Part shown: positions 15,969 through 23,589 of the stretch, in pieces
How positions within the stretch are numbered: the first letter of the stretch is position 1
Layout of the letters: each line of letters begins with the position of its first letter
Assembly: GCA_041629655.1 (NCBI GenBank)
Contig: JBFKMV010000049.1
Coordinates: forward strand, 1-28,069
Direction of reading: 5' to 3'
Origin: JBFKMV01 sp041629655
GTDB lineage: Bacteria; Acidobacteriota; Polarisedimenticolia; Polarisedimenticolales; Polarisedimenticolaceae
DNA length: 28,069 bases
The notes under the pieces: model-generated
Told to the model about the DNA's origin: nothing
What the model saw: the letters and a program-made list of their open reading frames with translations, nothing else
The model's database searches: none
Position numbers and translations under genes: made by a program

Positions 15969-17450
15969 TCAGGCTCCTTCGGCGGGGGGCGTCTTGCCCG
16001 CGGGGCCGGGCGGCGCGGCTCCCGGCTCCGGCGCGTCGCGCTTGACCCGGCCCAGCACCTCCGGCAGGTCGATGCCGGCCTGCTCGGCCAGCTCGTGGAT
16101 CGGCGGCAGCGAGCCGATCAGCCCGCGCAGGAAGTTCGAGGTCGAGCCGCCGGGGCCGTTGGCGTGTCCGTTGGCTCCCGAATCCCACACCGTGACCTTG
16201 TCGATCTTGAGGTTCTGGATCGCCTTGACCTGCTCGGCGACCAGCTCGGGCAGCTTCTCGATGATCAGCAGCGCCGGGGCCAGGTCCTTGCGGTCGCCGC
16301 AGACCCGGATCAGGTGCTCGTAGCCGGCGGCCTTGGCGTCGAGCACCTTGCGGATGCCGTCGGCCTCGGCCAGGTAGCGCGCCAGGACCGCGTCGGCCTC
16401 GCCCCGGGCGATGCGGCGCAGCCGCTCGGCCTCGGCCTCGGCGTCGATCTCGACCTTCTTGCGCTCGATCATCTGCTGCGCGATCTGGGTCTTCTCCAGC
16501 CGGGCCAGCTCCTGTTCCTTCTCCGCGGTCAACACGTCGCGGGCGGACTGGGCCAGGGCGACCTCGCCGCGACGCTTGGCCTGGGCCTGGCGCTCGGCCA
16601 GCGTCGCCTGGTAGTCGGCGATGTTGGCCTGGGCCTGGTTCTCACCCTCGACGGCCTCGGCCTCGAGCGAGGCGACCTTGACGCGCTGGTTCATCTCCGC
16701 GGTCTTCTGGCCCTGGATCGAGATCGCCTGTTGCTCGGCGACCTGCACCTGCATGTCGCGGTTGGCCGTCGCCTCGCCGATCGAGCCCTGCTTGTCCGCC
16801 TCGGCGACCTCGACCTTGGCCGTGTTGATCGCCTCGGAGGCGGCCTTGCGCCCCAGCGCCTCGATGTAGCCCGATTCGTCGGTGATGTCGCGGATGTTGA
16901 CGTTGATCAGCTCCAGACCGATCTTGTTGACCTCGGTGCTGACGTTCTTGTTCACGAGATCCAGGAATTTCTCGCGGTCCTGGTTGATCTCCTCGATCGA
17001 CAGGGTCGCGATGACCAGGCGCATTTGGCCCAGGATGATGTCGCGCGCCTGCGCCGCGACCTCCTTGTCGCCGAGCCCCAGCAACCGCTCGGCGGCGTTG
17101 TTCATGATGTCGGGCTGGGTCGAGATGCCGATCGTGAACGTCGAGGGGACGTTGACGCGGATGTTCTTCTTGGACAGCGCGCTGGTCAGCTCGATCTCGA
17201 TCGTCATCGGCTCGAGGTTCAGGTAGGCGTAGCTCTGGAGCAGCGGGATGATGAACGTGCCGCCGCCGTGCAGGCACCGCGCGGCGCGCTGGCCGGAGAC
17301 CTTGCCATAGACCACCAGCACCCGGTTGGACGGGCAGCGCCGGTACTGCCGGACCAGGATGGTGAGGAAGAACATCACCAGCAGGACCGGCACCACGATC
17401 AACGCGACGGCACCGAAGTTCAGCGACGCGAGCAGCAGCAGCGATGACAT
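15969..17450 (-). CDS. flotillin-like SPFH-domain membrane scaffold protein (YqiK/FloT type)
   Basis: A 493-residue flotillin. One N-terminal membrane helix (about 12-33) is followed by an SPFH/PHB domain (about 35-215, including T-F-I-I-P-L-L-Q-S-Y-A-Y-L-N-L-E-P and I-R-V-N-V-P-S-T-F-T-I-G-I). A long coiled coil rich in Glu and Ala comes next (about 200-375, with repeated A-E-A/V-A-E elements such as E-V-A-E-A-D-K and E-I-D-A-E-A-E-A-E-R). A C-terminal domain with L-P-E-L-V-A-E-Q-V-K-A-I-Q and a Pro/Ala-rich tail ends the protein. Flotillins form oligomeric rings that organise membrane microdomains. It follows the NfeD/YqiJ-like gene after 14 bases, the usual partner arrangement. The start ATG at 17450 is preceded by a G-rich run (GGGGG, 5-base gap). 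The tail Gly/Pro-rich region near 420-435 is probably disordered. Confidence 0.95.
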   Translation of the reverse strand: MSSLLLLASLNFGAVALIVVPVLLVMFFLTILVRQYRRCPSNRVLVVYGKVSGQRAARCLHGGGTFIIPLLQSYAYLNLEPMTIEIELTSALSKKNIRVNVPSTFTIGISTQPDIMNNAAERLLGLGDKEVAAQARDIILGQMRLVIATLSIEEINQDREKFLDLVNKNVSTEVNKIGLELINVNIRDITDESGYIEALGRKAASEAINTAKVEVAEADKQGSIGEATANRDMQVQVAEQQAISIQGQKTAEMNQRVKVASLEAEAVEGENQAQANIADYQATLAERQAQAKRRGEVALAQSARDVLTAEKEQELARLEKTQIAQQMIERKKVEIDAEAEAERLRRIARGEADAVLARYLAEADGIRKVLDAKAAGYEHLIRVCGDRKDLAPALLIIEKLPELVAEQVKAIQNLKIDKVTVWDSGANGHANGPGGSTSNFLRGLIGSLPPIHELAEQAGIDLPEVLGRVKRDAPEPGAAPPGPAGKTPPAEGA

Positions 17451-17464
17451 GGCTACCCCCGGTT

Positions 17465-18052
17465 TCAGTTCAACGGCTCGACGACCAGCGTCTCGTCGTC
17501 GCGGACCTCGAGCACCTTGACGTCGGCGAAGGCCTCGATCGACGGCCCGGCGCTGGTCGCCCGCAGCACCTTCTTGCGCCCCGAGACGCTGATCTCGACC
17601 TGCCCCAGGCCCTTGCCCTTTTCCGGCACGGTCAGGTAGACGCGGCCGGTGCGCCCGATCGCCGTCGCCACGTCGTAGTCGATGTCGCGGTTGAGACGTC
17701 GCGTGGCGTAGGCCAGTCCCGACGCCGCCAGCATCATCCCCACGCCGAACCCCGAGGCGAGCAACGCCGAGGCCAGTCGCCCCAGCCCCCAGTCCAGCCG
17801 GCAGGCCAGGCCCATCCAGCCGGTGCCCATGAAGAAGGCCAGCACAGACAGCACCGAGAACAACGTGAACGAGCCGTCGCTGTGCGCGGCGGCGTGCACG
17901 TCGGTGTCGAAGTCGCCGTCCCCGCCGCTGAAGAACGCGAGGCCCAGCCGGATCAGGAACAGCAGCGTGCCGATCCCGGCCAGCACGAAGTAGATCACGG
18001 TGTCGGAGCCGCGCTCCACCAGGCCGGGCCAATCGAACAGCAGGTCCCACAT
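17465..18052 (-). CDS. NfeD/YqiJ-like OB-fold membrane protein
   Basis: A 195-residue protein with three predicted membrane helices (about 17-38, 61-82 and 92-116) and a soluble C-terminal domain of about 70 residues (I-G-R-T-G-R-V-Y-L at the start, E-V-R-D-D-E-T-L-V-V-E-P at the end) that fits the OB fold of NfeD and YqiJ proteins. It lacks the N-terminal ClpP-like protease of long NfeD. The loop G-G-D-G-D-F-D-T-D after the first helix is acidic. These proteins are regularly paired with flotillins, as here, and are thought to help assemble or regulate the scaffold. It is the first gene of the pair, carries the best promoter in the window, and has AGGGAG 11 bases before its ATG. Confidence 0.9.
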   Translation of the reverse strand: MWDLLFDWPGLVERGSDTVIYFVLAGIGTLLFLIRLGLAFFSGGDGDFDTDVHAAAHSDGSFTLFSVLSVLAFFMGTGWMGLACRLDWGLGRLASALLASGFGVGMMLAASGLAYATRRLNRDIDYDVATAIGRTGRVYLTVPEKGKGLGQVEISVSGRKKVLRATSAGPSIEAFADVKVLEVRDDETLVVEPLN

Positions 18053-18076
18053 CTCGTGGCGGTCTCCCTGGCGGCG

Positions 18077-18106
18077 ACGCTAAGCCACCGGGGCGCGCAG
18101 TGTCAA
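18077..18106 (-). promoter_or_regulatory. sigma-70-type promoter of the NfeD/flotillin operon
   Basis: On the minus strand a perfect TTGACA (18101-18106) is followed after 18 bases by TAGCGT (18077-18082). The leader would be about 18 bases and contains AGGGAG. It overlaps the divergent promoter region of the ankyrin gene, so the two may interfere. Confidence 0.65.
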
Positions 18107-18115
18107 GAGGCGCTG

Positions 18116-18121
18116 TAGACT
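18116..18121 (+). promoter_or_regulatory. candidate -10 element of the ankyrin gene, probably leaderless
   Basis: TAGACT lies 6 bases before a GTG (18128) and 9 bases before the adjacent ATG (18131), so transcription should begin at the start codons. The same hexamer occurs upstream of the three-adaptor operon. No clear -35 is visible. Confidence 0.4.
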
Positions 18122-18130
18122 GGGGACGTG

Positions 18131-18943
18131 ATGGGCGAGGTCGCGTACTTCACGGCGATCCGGAGCGGCGACGTCTCCAGGCTGGCGAGGTTGGTCGCCG
18201 AGCGCCCCGCGCTGCTAGCTGCAACCACCGCCGCGTCGGACGGCCGCACCGGGCTGCACGCGGCGGTCCACGCACGGCAGTCGGCCGCGGCCCGGGTGCT
18301 GGTCGAGGCCGGGATCGACCTCGAGGCGCGCAACGCCGAGGGCCGCACGGCGCTCCACGACTCGATCGAGTTCGGAGTGCCGGAGATCACCGAGCTGCTG
18401 CTGGCGCGCGGGGCCGAGCTGGACCTCTGCTCGGCCGCGATCCTGGGGCGCCTGGAGCGCGTGCGGGAGTTGCTCGACCGCGATCCCGCGGCGGTCGACG
18501 ACCGCTCGACCGGACTCAGCCCGCTGGGCTGGGCCGCGTTCGGCAACCAGGTCGCCGTGGCCCGCGAGCTGCTCCGCCGCGGCGCGCGGATGGACGACGG
18601 CGAGTTGCTCTGCGCGGCCTCGGTCGGGCACGTCGAGGTCGGCCGGGTGCTGATCGAGCACGGCGCCGATCCGGACCGCATCGATGAACGCGCCTGCGGC
18701 AACGCGCTGCACGCCGCGGTGGCGATGCGCTACACCCACGACTCGCGGCGATTCGTCGAGATGTTGCTCGAACGCGGAGCCGACATCGACGCGCGCACGC
18801 CCGACGGGCGGACGGCGCTCCGGATCGCCGAGGACCACGCACGCCGCCAGGACGCGCAGGACCCGCCGCCGCAAGGCGAGTGCGGGAAGGACTATGCCGG
18901 AGTGGCGGCGCTGCTGCGTCAGCGCGGCGCGGCGCCGGGCTGA
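18131..18943 (+). CDS. ankyrin-repeat protein
   Basis: A 270-residue protein made almost wholly of ankyrin repeats, about six to seven by eye. Clear units include D-G-R-T-G-L-H-A-A-V-H, E-G-R-T-A-L-H-D-S-I-E-F-G, L-S-P-L-G-W-A-A-F-G-N, G-N-A-L-H-A-A-V-A and D-G-R-T-A-L-R-I-A-E, each followed by V-L/L-L-E/A-R/H-G-A-D/E. There is no signal peptide, so it is probably a cytoplasmic protein-binding scaffold; the partner is unknown. A GTG at 18128 directly before the ATG is an equally possible first codon. It is divergent from the NfeD/flotillin operon, and its last 25 bases overlap the 3' end of the convergent gene at 18919. Bacterial ankyrin proteins are not in themselves evidence of an effector. 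Confidence 0.88.
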   Translation: MGEVAYFTAIRSGDVSRLARLVAERPALLAATTAASDGRTGLHAAVHARQSAAARVLVEAGIDLEARNAEGRTALHDSIEFGVPEITELLLARGAELDLCSAAILGRLERVRELLDRDPAAVDDRSTGLSPLGWAAFGNQVAVARELLRRGARMDDGELLCAASVGHVEVGRVLIEHGADPDRIDERACGNALHAAVAMRYTHDSRRFVEMLLERGADIDARTPDGRTALRIAEDHARRQDAQDPPPQGECGKDYAGVAALLRQRGAAPG

Positions 18944-19992
18944 CCGGGTGCGCCGCCCGAGAGCGTGATGCCGCCGTCCTTCAGCCACTGGCCGACGTGC
19001 CGGCCCTGGGTGGTGCTCAGCAGCACGCCCTTGTACCCGGAGGACTCGGCGACGCCGACGATCTTCTTGGCCAGCCCGTAGCGTTCGTACGGCGCGAGCG
19101 CCGACCAGGCCCGGGTGTCGAGGCGCACGAACAGGCTCGACCGGTCCACCGAGACCTCGACCACCTCGTCGAGGTGCTTGAAGGTCGCCAGGCTCACCCC
19201 GCGGGTCTCCGCCGCCGGCTGACCCCCGCGCGGCAGCACCAGCAGCACGGCCGGGATCAGCGGAGCGGCCAGCGCCAGCACCAGCAGCGCCCGCTTGAGG
19301 CCACCGCTCCGTTTCGGCACGGCGGCCCGGCGCCCGGCCGCGCTCCGCGAGCGGCGGCGTGGTGTCGTCGCGGTCGCCGACCGGCGTCCCCGCTCCCCGC
19401 GGCCCGGGGCTTGGGCTGCCGGCCGCTGCCCGGAGGAGCGGTCGTCCTCCGGTCGCTCGTCGGGGGTGGCGGCCGGCCGCGGCGCCGGGGCACCGCGGGC
19501 CTCGTCGAACGCGTCCTTGCCGATGCGGTCGACGATCTCGTTCAGGTCGGCGCTGATCTTGTTGCGGAAGGCCGTCAGCTGCTTGGCGAGCTTCATCTCG
19601 CCCGCCCGCAGGTTGAGGTTGATCTCTTGCTGCGCGGCCTCGATCAGCGACAGGCCGATCACGGCGTTCTGCGACAGCTCACCGATGATCCGCTCGCGGT
19701 CGAGCGCGTCGGTCAGGTCCAGCGTCTCCATCTCGACGAGCAGCTTGACCTGGAAGGCCAGCCCCTCGGCCACCAGGCTCGTCCAGCGCGCCGGCGCGGC
19801 GTCCGTCGCGGCGGCGAGCTCGTCCAGCGCCGACCGCTCCCAGTCACCCAGCTCGAGATCGCGACTGCCGATGGGAAGCCGCATGCCACCCTGCGCGCCG
19901 CTCTCCGCGGCCAGGGCCCGGAGCTGCTCGAGGTACGGTCCCAGCTCGGGCCGGTGGGATCTGCCGTGGCCGCCTCGTGTCGTGCTGCTCAT
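18919..19992 (-). CDS. unrecognised single-TM protein downstream of the pilin cluster
   Basis: I do not recognise this 357-residue protein. It has an N-terminal helical domain (about 10-165) with a well-ordered heptad-like stretch around A-V-I-G-L-S-L-I-E-A-A-Q-Q-E-I-N-L-N. A disordered Pro/Arg-rich linker follows (about 166-230), strongly basic just before a single membrane helix (about 233-253). A compact C-terminal domain of about 80 residues (265-346) ends in G-R-H-V-G-Q-W-L-K-D-G-G-I. The basic linker before the helix predicts the N-terminal domain inside and the C-terminal domain outside. It lies 35 bases after the PilX-like gene, so it may belong to the pilin operon as an assembly or anchoring factor; this is inference from position only. 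The ATG at 19992 has only a weak A/G-rich site before it. Confidence 0.75.
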   Translation of the reverse strand: MSSTTRGGHGRSHRPELGPYLEQLRALAAESGAQGGMRLPIGSRDLELGDWERSALDELAAATDAAPARWTSLVAEGLAFQVKLLVEMETLDLTDALDRERIIGELSQNAVIGLSLIEAAQQEINLNLRAGEMKLAKQLTAFRNKISADLNEIVDRIGKDAFDEARGAPAPRPAATPDERPEDDRSSGQRPAAQAPGRGERGRRSATATTPRRRSRSAAGRRAAVPKRSGGLKRALLVLALAAPLIPAVLLVLPRGGQPAAETRGVSLATFKHLDEVVEVSVDRSSLFVRLDTRAWSALAPYERYGLAKKIVGVAESSGYKGVLLSTTQGRHVGQWLKDGGITLSGGAPGQPGAAPR

Positions 19993-20027
19993 GACGTCTT
20001 TCTTGCGCCTTTCCCGCCCGGTCCCGC

Positions 20028-21788
20028 TCACATCTCGAACTGCCGGTCGAACAGCTCCTGCTTCTGGTACACGAAGCGCGGGCAGAGCGGAGGAAGATTC
20101 GCGGCGTCGTTGAAGTCGGTGTCGTAGTTCCAGTCGCGGTTCGGGGGGGTGTAGCTCTGGTCCTCCCAGGCACCGTCCACGTGACGGGGGGTGTTGAGGC
20201 TGACGAACGAGCCCCGGTAGGTCAGCGTCCTCCCGGTCCACCTTTCGTGGAAGCGGGGGTAGTTCTCGACGCCGCCGTTGTAACCGCCCAGGTCGTGGCC
20301 GGCCGCGCCCTCGACGCCGCCGCTGGTGTCGGTTCCCGCCAGCAGCGCCGCGTTGATCGTGGTGCTGGCGGCGATGCGGTCCCCGAGCTCCTCCAGACTG
20401 TTGTCGTCGTTCCAGGCCTTCGAGAGTATGTTGAGGGAATCGGCCAGGACGGCGGCCGGTCGCTTGCCCACCGCGTTGTAGTCGCCCTGGATGTAGGCCG
20501 CCTGGTTGGAGGCGATCGTCAGCCCGGCGACCGCGGGCGCTCCGCCGACGGTGGCGGCGATCTCGCCGCCGTCGCGGACCCGCACGCCGTAGTTGTTGAT
20601 ACCGGCCGCGGCCGGGCCCTCGACTCCCAGGTAGAACACCAACCCCCCGTCCGTCGTGTCGTCGAGCGTCCGGTTGTCGTAAAGCAGCAAATTGGTGTGG
20701 GCGCAGTCGAGCAGCGGACGGAGGTTCACGTCCAGCATCTGGATCGCCGTGGCCTCGCGGAAGTTGTAGAAGCTCGTGGAGCGGCTCGCTGCGCCGCAGG
20801 CGCCGAGCGCCGCGGTGCGCGCCCCGTCCACGCTGTCGTCCGGATTGCGGATCTCGATCACCGGCGGCACGGCCGAGAGATCGAGCATGATCCTGAGGTC
20901 GGCGCGGTCCCAATACAGGGCGCCCGGAGTCGCATCGAGCTCCTCCGGTGCCGGGACGGTGACCGCCTCGACGCCCGTCTCGATCATCCCGTTCCACGGC
21001 CCCAGCGCGCCCTCGAGGATCTGGGTCCGCACGCCGCCGCACGGCGGCAACTCGCGCGGGGCCGCGGGGTCGTCGACCCGGACGGGGTCGCCGTTGCAGG
21101 AATCGACCTCCTTGCGGCCCCGGAAGAGGTCCCCGGCGGTGCTGACCTGGCCCTGGATGTCGAAGGTCGTGCCGGCGTCCAGGTACAGGTCGCCGTTGGT
21201 GTGGACCGGCCCCGCGAGCACCATCGCCGGACCGGGGAGGATCTCCAGGTCCTTGTTGTAGAACACGGCGAACTGGAACAGCGGGATCAGACGGCTCTGG
21301 AACACGAGGTCGAGCGCCGCCTCGACGTCATCCGCGGCGTTGCGCGCGGTCGACGAGATGCGGTAGCGGTAGACCTGGGCGCTCAGGTTCTGGAACCACT
21401 CGCCGCGGGGCACCGTGATCATGAACGGGTTGCCGGCGTCTTCGACCACGTACGTATCGACCGAGCGTTGCTGCAGCGCGTAGGCCACGCAGCCGAAGTC
21501 GCCCGCGCCGTCGTTCCCGCCGCGGCAGGGAACGTCCGGCGCCTCGTCCGGGCTGGTTCCCGCCGGCCGGTTGTAACCGATGAAGATCTCGCGGATGTCG
21601 CGCGCCCGGAGGTTGATTCCCGCCTCGGCGGCGTAGAAGCCGCGCACGTTGTCCATCGACGAGCCGGTCGCGCCGAGATCGGTCAGCGTCACGGTGTAGT
21701 AAGCGACGAGCAGCGCCAGCAGCACCGCTGCCAGCAGCAGCACCGTGACCAGCGCGATGCCGCGCTCGTTCCCCGGGACCGCGGTCAT
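20028..21788 (-). CDS. PilX-type minor pilin-like protein with large C-terminal domain
   Basis: A 586-residue protein with a PilX N-terminus. N-E-R-G is the likely prepilin peptidase site (cut after Gly10); the hydrophobic helix I-A-L-V-T-V-L-L-L-A follows, with Thr rather than Glu at mature position 5, as is usual for PilX/GspK types. Next comes F-Y-A-A-E-A-G. PilX proper is about 200 residues; here some 500 further residues follow, probably beta-rich, with a G-P-V-H-T-N-G-D-L-Y-L segment and repeated V-S-T-A-G-D-L-F-R-G-R-K-like turns. I know such long forms from several deltaproteobacterial and related genomes without a known role; an adhesin-like tip or a sorted surface protein would fit. 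The six or more cysteines suggest disulphides. It overlaps the PilW-like gene by four bases (ATGA). Confidence 0.85.
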   Translation of the reverse strand: MTAVPGNERGIALVTVLLLAAVLLALLVAYYTVTLTDLGATGSSMDNVRGFYAAEAGINLRARDIREIFIGYNRPAGTSPDEAPDVPCRGGNDGAGDFGCVAYALQQRSVDTYVVEDAGNPFMITVPRGEWFQNLSAQVYRYRISSTARNAADDVEAALDLVFQSRLIPLFQFAVFYNKDLEILPGPAMVLAGPVHTNGDLYLDAGTTFDIQGQVSTAGDLFRGRKEVDSCNGDPVRVDDPAAPRELPPCGGVRTQILEGALGPWNGMIETGVEAVTVPAPEELDATPGALYWDRADLRIMLDLSAVPPVIEIRNPDDSVDGARTAALGACGAASRSTSFYNFREATAIQMLDVNLRPLLDCAHTNLLLYDNRTLDDTTDGGLVFYLGVEGPAAAGINNYGVRVRDGGEIAATVGGAPAVAGLTIASNQAAYIQGDYNAVGKRPAAVLADSLNILSKAWNDDNSLEELGDRIAASTTINAALLAGTDTSGGVEGAAGHDLGGYNGGVENYPRFHERWTGRTLTYRGSFVSLNTPRHVDGAWEDQSYTPPNRDWNYDTDFNDAANLPPLCPRFVYQKQELFDRQFEM

Positions 21789-22729
21789 GACGCCCGTCCG
21801 AAGGACAGGACGTTGCGCGGGGCGAACTCGGTGGTCAGCCGGCGCCGGAGCGTCCGGTTCTGCCCGCTCGCCTGGCCCTCCAGCGAGATCTCCAGCGACC
21901 GCAGCCCAGTCCAGTCGTCGAGCGGACCGAGGGCATCGAGCACCGTGCCGTCCTGGAGCGTCGCCCGCACCTGGAAGTCCGACAGCGTACCGACCAGGTT
22001 CACCGCGGTGGTCACGTCCTCGTTGAGCACGCACTCCAGCAGCTCGCCGTTGAGCGAGAACGCCCGCTGCTCCAGCAGGTAGACGCGCGCCTGGTCCGCG
22101 ACGCCGTAGGCGAATTGCCACAGGTCGGCGTTGGCCTTGTGCAGCGTGTGGTTGACGTTGTCCTCGGCGTCGTAGAGGAAGAACTCGCCGACGCGCGAGG
22201 TGGGATTCCACAGGAACGCCGGGACGGCCCCGCCCTCCGCGACCCGGTAATCCCGCCAGGCCTCCAGATCGTCCGGCCAGCCGTCCGCATCGGCGTCGGG
22301 CGAGGGGTTGCAGCCCGCCGGGACCGGGGCCACGGTGTCGGCGACGGCGACGTCGGTGCTCGCGCCGCCGGCGAGGATGTCCGCGCACACCGGCAGCACG
22401 GCGTCGATCAGGTTCCGGCGCAGGATCAGCCGGTCCGGCGCTCCGGCCGCCCCGTCCTCGATCTCGATCGCCGGACAGTCGGCGGGCAGCCGCTGGCCCG
22501 CGCGCTGGATGTCGAGCCCCAGCAGGTCGACGCCCGCCCGCAGGCTCTGGTTCACGGTGGTCCGGCGCTGGTCGCTCTCGTACAGCCGCCGGCCCGAGAG
22601 CGCCATCGACAGCGCGGCGGCCGTGACGGCCAGCGTGACCGTCATCGCCACCAGCAGGCCCACGACGGAGTAGCCGCTAGCGCAGGGCGGTGTAGACCGT
22701 CTCGGCAACGTAGTACTTTCGGCCTTCAT
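21785..22729 (-). CDS. PilW-type minor pilin-like protein with a calcium-binding-type loop
   Basis: A 314-residue prepilin-like protein. The leader is 19 residues (cleavage after Gly19 in A-S-G-Y-S-V-V-G), followed by a hydrophobic helix G-L-L-V-A-M-T-V-T-L-A-V. Mature position 5 is Gly, where most pilins have Glu. The segment at 145-156, D-A-D-A-D-G-W-P-D-D-L-E, fits the EF-hand-type loop exactly: acidic residues at positions 1, 3, 5, 9 and 12 and Gly at 6. The remaining beta-rich body has four cysteines (near 85, 115, 140 and 233), likely disulphides. PilW-like proteins help initiate type IV pili with PilV, PilX and FimU/FimT. The ATG at 22729 lies 53 bases inside the PilV-like gene; a TTG at 22708 would shorten the leader to 12 residues. 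It overlaps the next gene by four bases. Confidence 0.85.
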   Translation of the reverse strand: MKAESTTLPRRSTPPCASGYSVVGLLVAMTVTLAVTAAALSMALSGRRLYESDQRRTTVNQSLRAGVDLLGLDIQRAGQRLPADCPAIEIEDGAAGAPDRLILRRNLIDAVLPVCADILAGGASTDVAVADTVAPVPAGCNPSPDADADGWPDDLEAWRDYRVAEGGAVPAFLWNPTSRVGEFFLYDAEDNVNHTLHKANADLWQFAYGVADQARVYLLEQRAFSLNGELLECVLNEDVTTAVNLVGTLSDFQVRATLQDGTVLDALGPLDDWTGLRSLEISLEGQASGQNRTLRRRLTTEFAPRNVLSFGRAS

Positions 22730-23057
22730 GGCTGATCTCGACCATCAGGTGACGGGTGACGTCGTCGCACAGCGCGGCGACGACGCAGTAACGGGTCAAC
22801 ACGTCGTACGAGCGGCCGCCCACCTCCACGACCTCCGGGCCGACGCTCCCGCTCGACGGGAGGTCCGGGGGATTGGCCAGGCGCAGTGTCTCGAGCTGCT
22901 TGCGCGCGGCCTGGACCGCGCCGGTCCGTAGCTCGTTATGGGTGTTGGCGTCGGCGTAGACCAGGAACCCCGGCATCAATCCCGCGAGCAGGATCGCCAG
23001 GATCGCCATCGCGAACAGCGCCTCGAGCAACGAGAAACCCCGTTCGTCGCGGCTCAC
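22677..23057 (-). CDS. PilV-type minor pilin-like protein
   Basis: A 126-residue prepilin with a six- to seven-residue leader (S-R-D-E-R-G, cut after Gly7). The mature helix is F-S-L-L-E-A-L-F-A-M-A-I-L-A-I-L-L-A-G, with the conserved Glu at mature position 5. The alpha-helical stalk continues through N-E-L-R-T-G-A-V-Q-A-A-R-K-Q-L-E, and a short beta domain with a Cys pair (R-Y-C-V-V and A-L-C-D-D) follows. This is the PilV/GspI pattern. Its GTG start overlaps the stop of the FimT/GspH-like gene by four bases (GTGA), which decides the start; the open frame upstream is a shadow. It should be inserted in the inner membrane, processed by prepilin peptidase and incorporated into a priming complex for a type IV pilus or pseudopilus. 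Confidence 0.88.
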   Translation of the reverse strand: MSRDERGFSLLEALFAMAILAILLAGLMPGFLVYADANTHNELRTGAVQAARKQLETLRLANPPDLPSSGSVGPEVVEVGGRSYDVLTRYCVVAALCDDVTRHLMVEISHEGRKYYVAETVYTALR

Positions 23058-23533
23058 GGCAGCACCCTCGTGGCGCCGCCACGCAGCACCTCGAGCTGTC
23101 CGTTCCCCAGCTCCGGGTGCCACAGCCCGATCGTCACGTTGTCGCTGGACAGGCCCTGGCTGCCGTAGCACACCTGCCAGGGATCGCCGGTGAACGCGAC
23201 GTCACGCGGCAGCTCGAGCCGAAGCCCCGCATCCACGACCCAGGTACCCGCGGCGCAGTTCGCGGCGGACTCTCCGATCAGCTCCCGGGAGCCGAACGAG
23301 CGGACGCGGTACGCCGATGTCGTGGCGATCGCACCCGCACGGGCCTGTCGCAGTCGTCCCGCCACCTGGTCCAGCCCCGCCGCGAGCGGGGACTCGACGG
23401 CGTCGAGGTACACCGCGGCCATGCCGACGGCGAAGGCCAGAATGGCCAGGACCGCCAGCAGCTCGACCAGGCTGGCGCCCCGGCATCCGGCGGCCGCACC
23501 CCTCCCCCTGGACTCATGAGACAGGAGCCGCAT
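23054..23533 (-). CDS. FimT/GspH-type pseudopilin
   Basis: A 159-residue prepilin. The leader of 19 residues ends in G-C-R-G; the mature helix is A-S-L-V-E-L-L-A-V-L-A-I-L-A-F-A-V-G, with Glu at position 5. The stalk continues with R-L-R-Q-A-R-A-G-A-I-A, close to the L-x-x-A-R-x-x-A-I/V pattern typical of GspH/FimT. The C-terminal domain is beta-rich with two cysteines (E-S-A-A-N-C and Q-V-C-Y). It is the first of four consecutive pilin-like genes, placed 56 bases after the PilZ gene. No good Shine-Dalgarno sequence precedes the ATG at 23533; a CATATT hexamer 9 bases upstream could be a poor -10, but I do not rely on it. FimT of some bacteria binds DNA for uptake; nothing here shows that. Confidence 0.85.
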   Translation of the reverse strand: MRLLSHESRGRGAAAGCRGASLVELLAVLAILAFAVGMAAVYLDAVESPLAAGLDQVAGRLRQARAGAIATTSAYRVRSFGSRELIGESAANCAAGTWVVDAGLRLELPRDVAFTGDPWQVCYGSQGLSSDNVTIGLWHPELGNGQLEVLRGGATRVLP

Positions 23534-23589
23534 ATGGACGGGAATATGAGTTCCGGAGGGCCGTATTTCCAGTCGTTCCCGGGGCCGGC

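Noticed and set aside
18131..18943. Ankyrin protein as a host-targeted effector
   Set aside because: No secretion signal or effector domain is seen, and ankyrin repeats occur widely in free-living bacteria.
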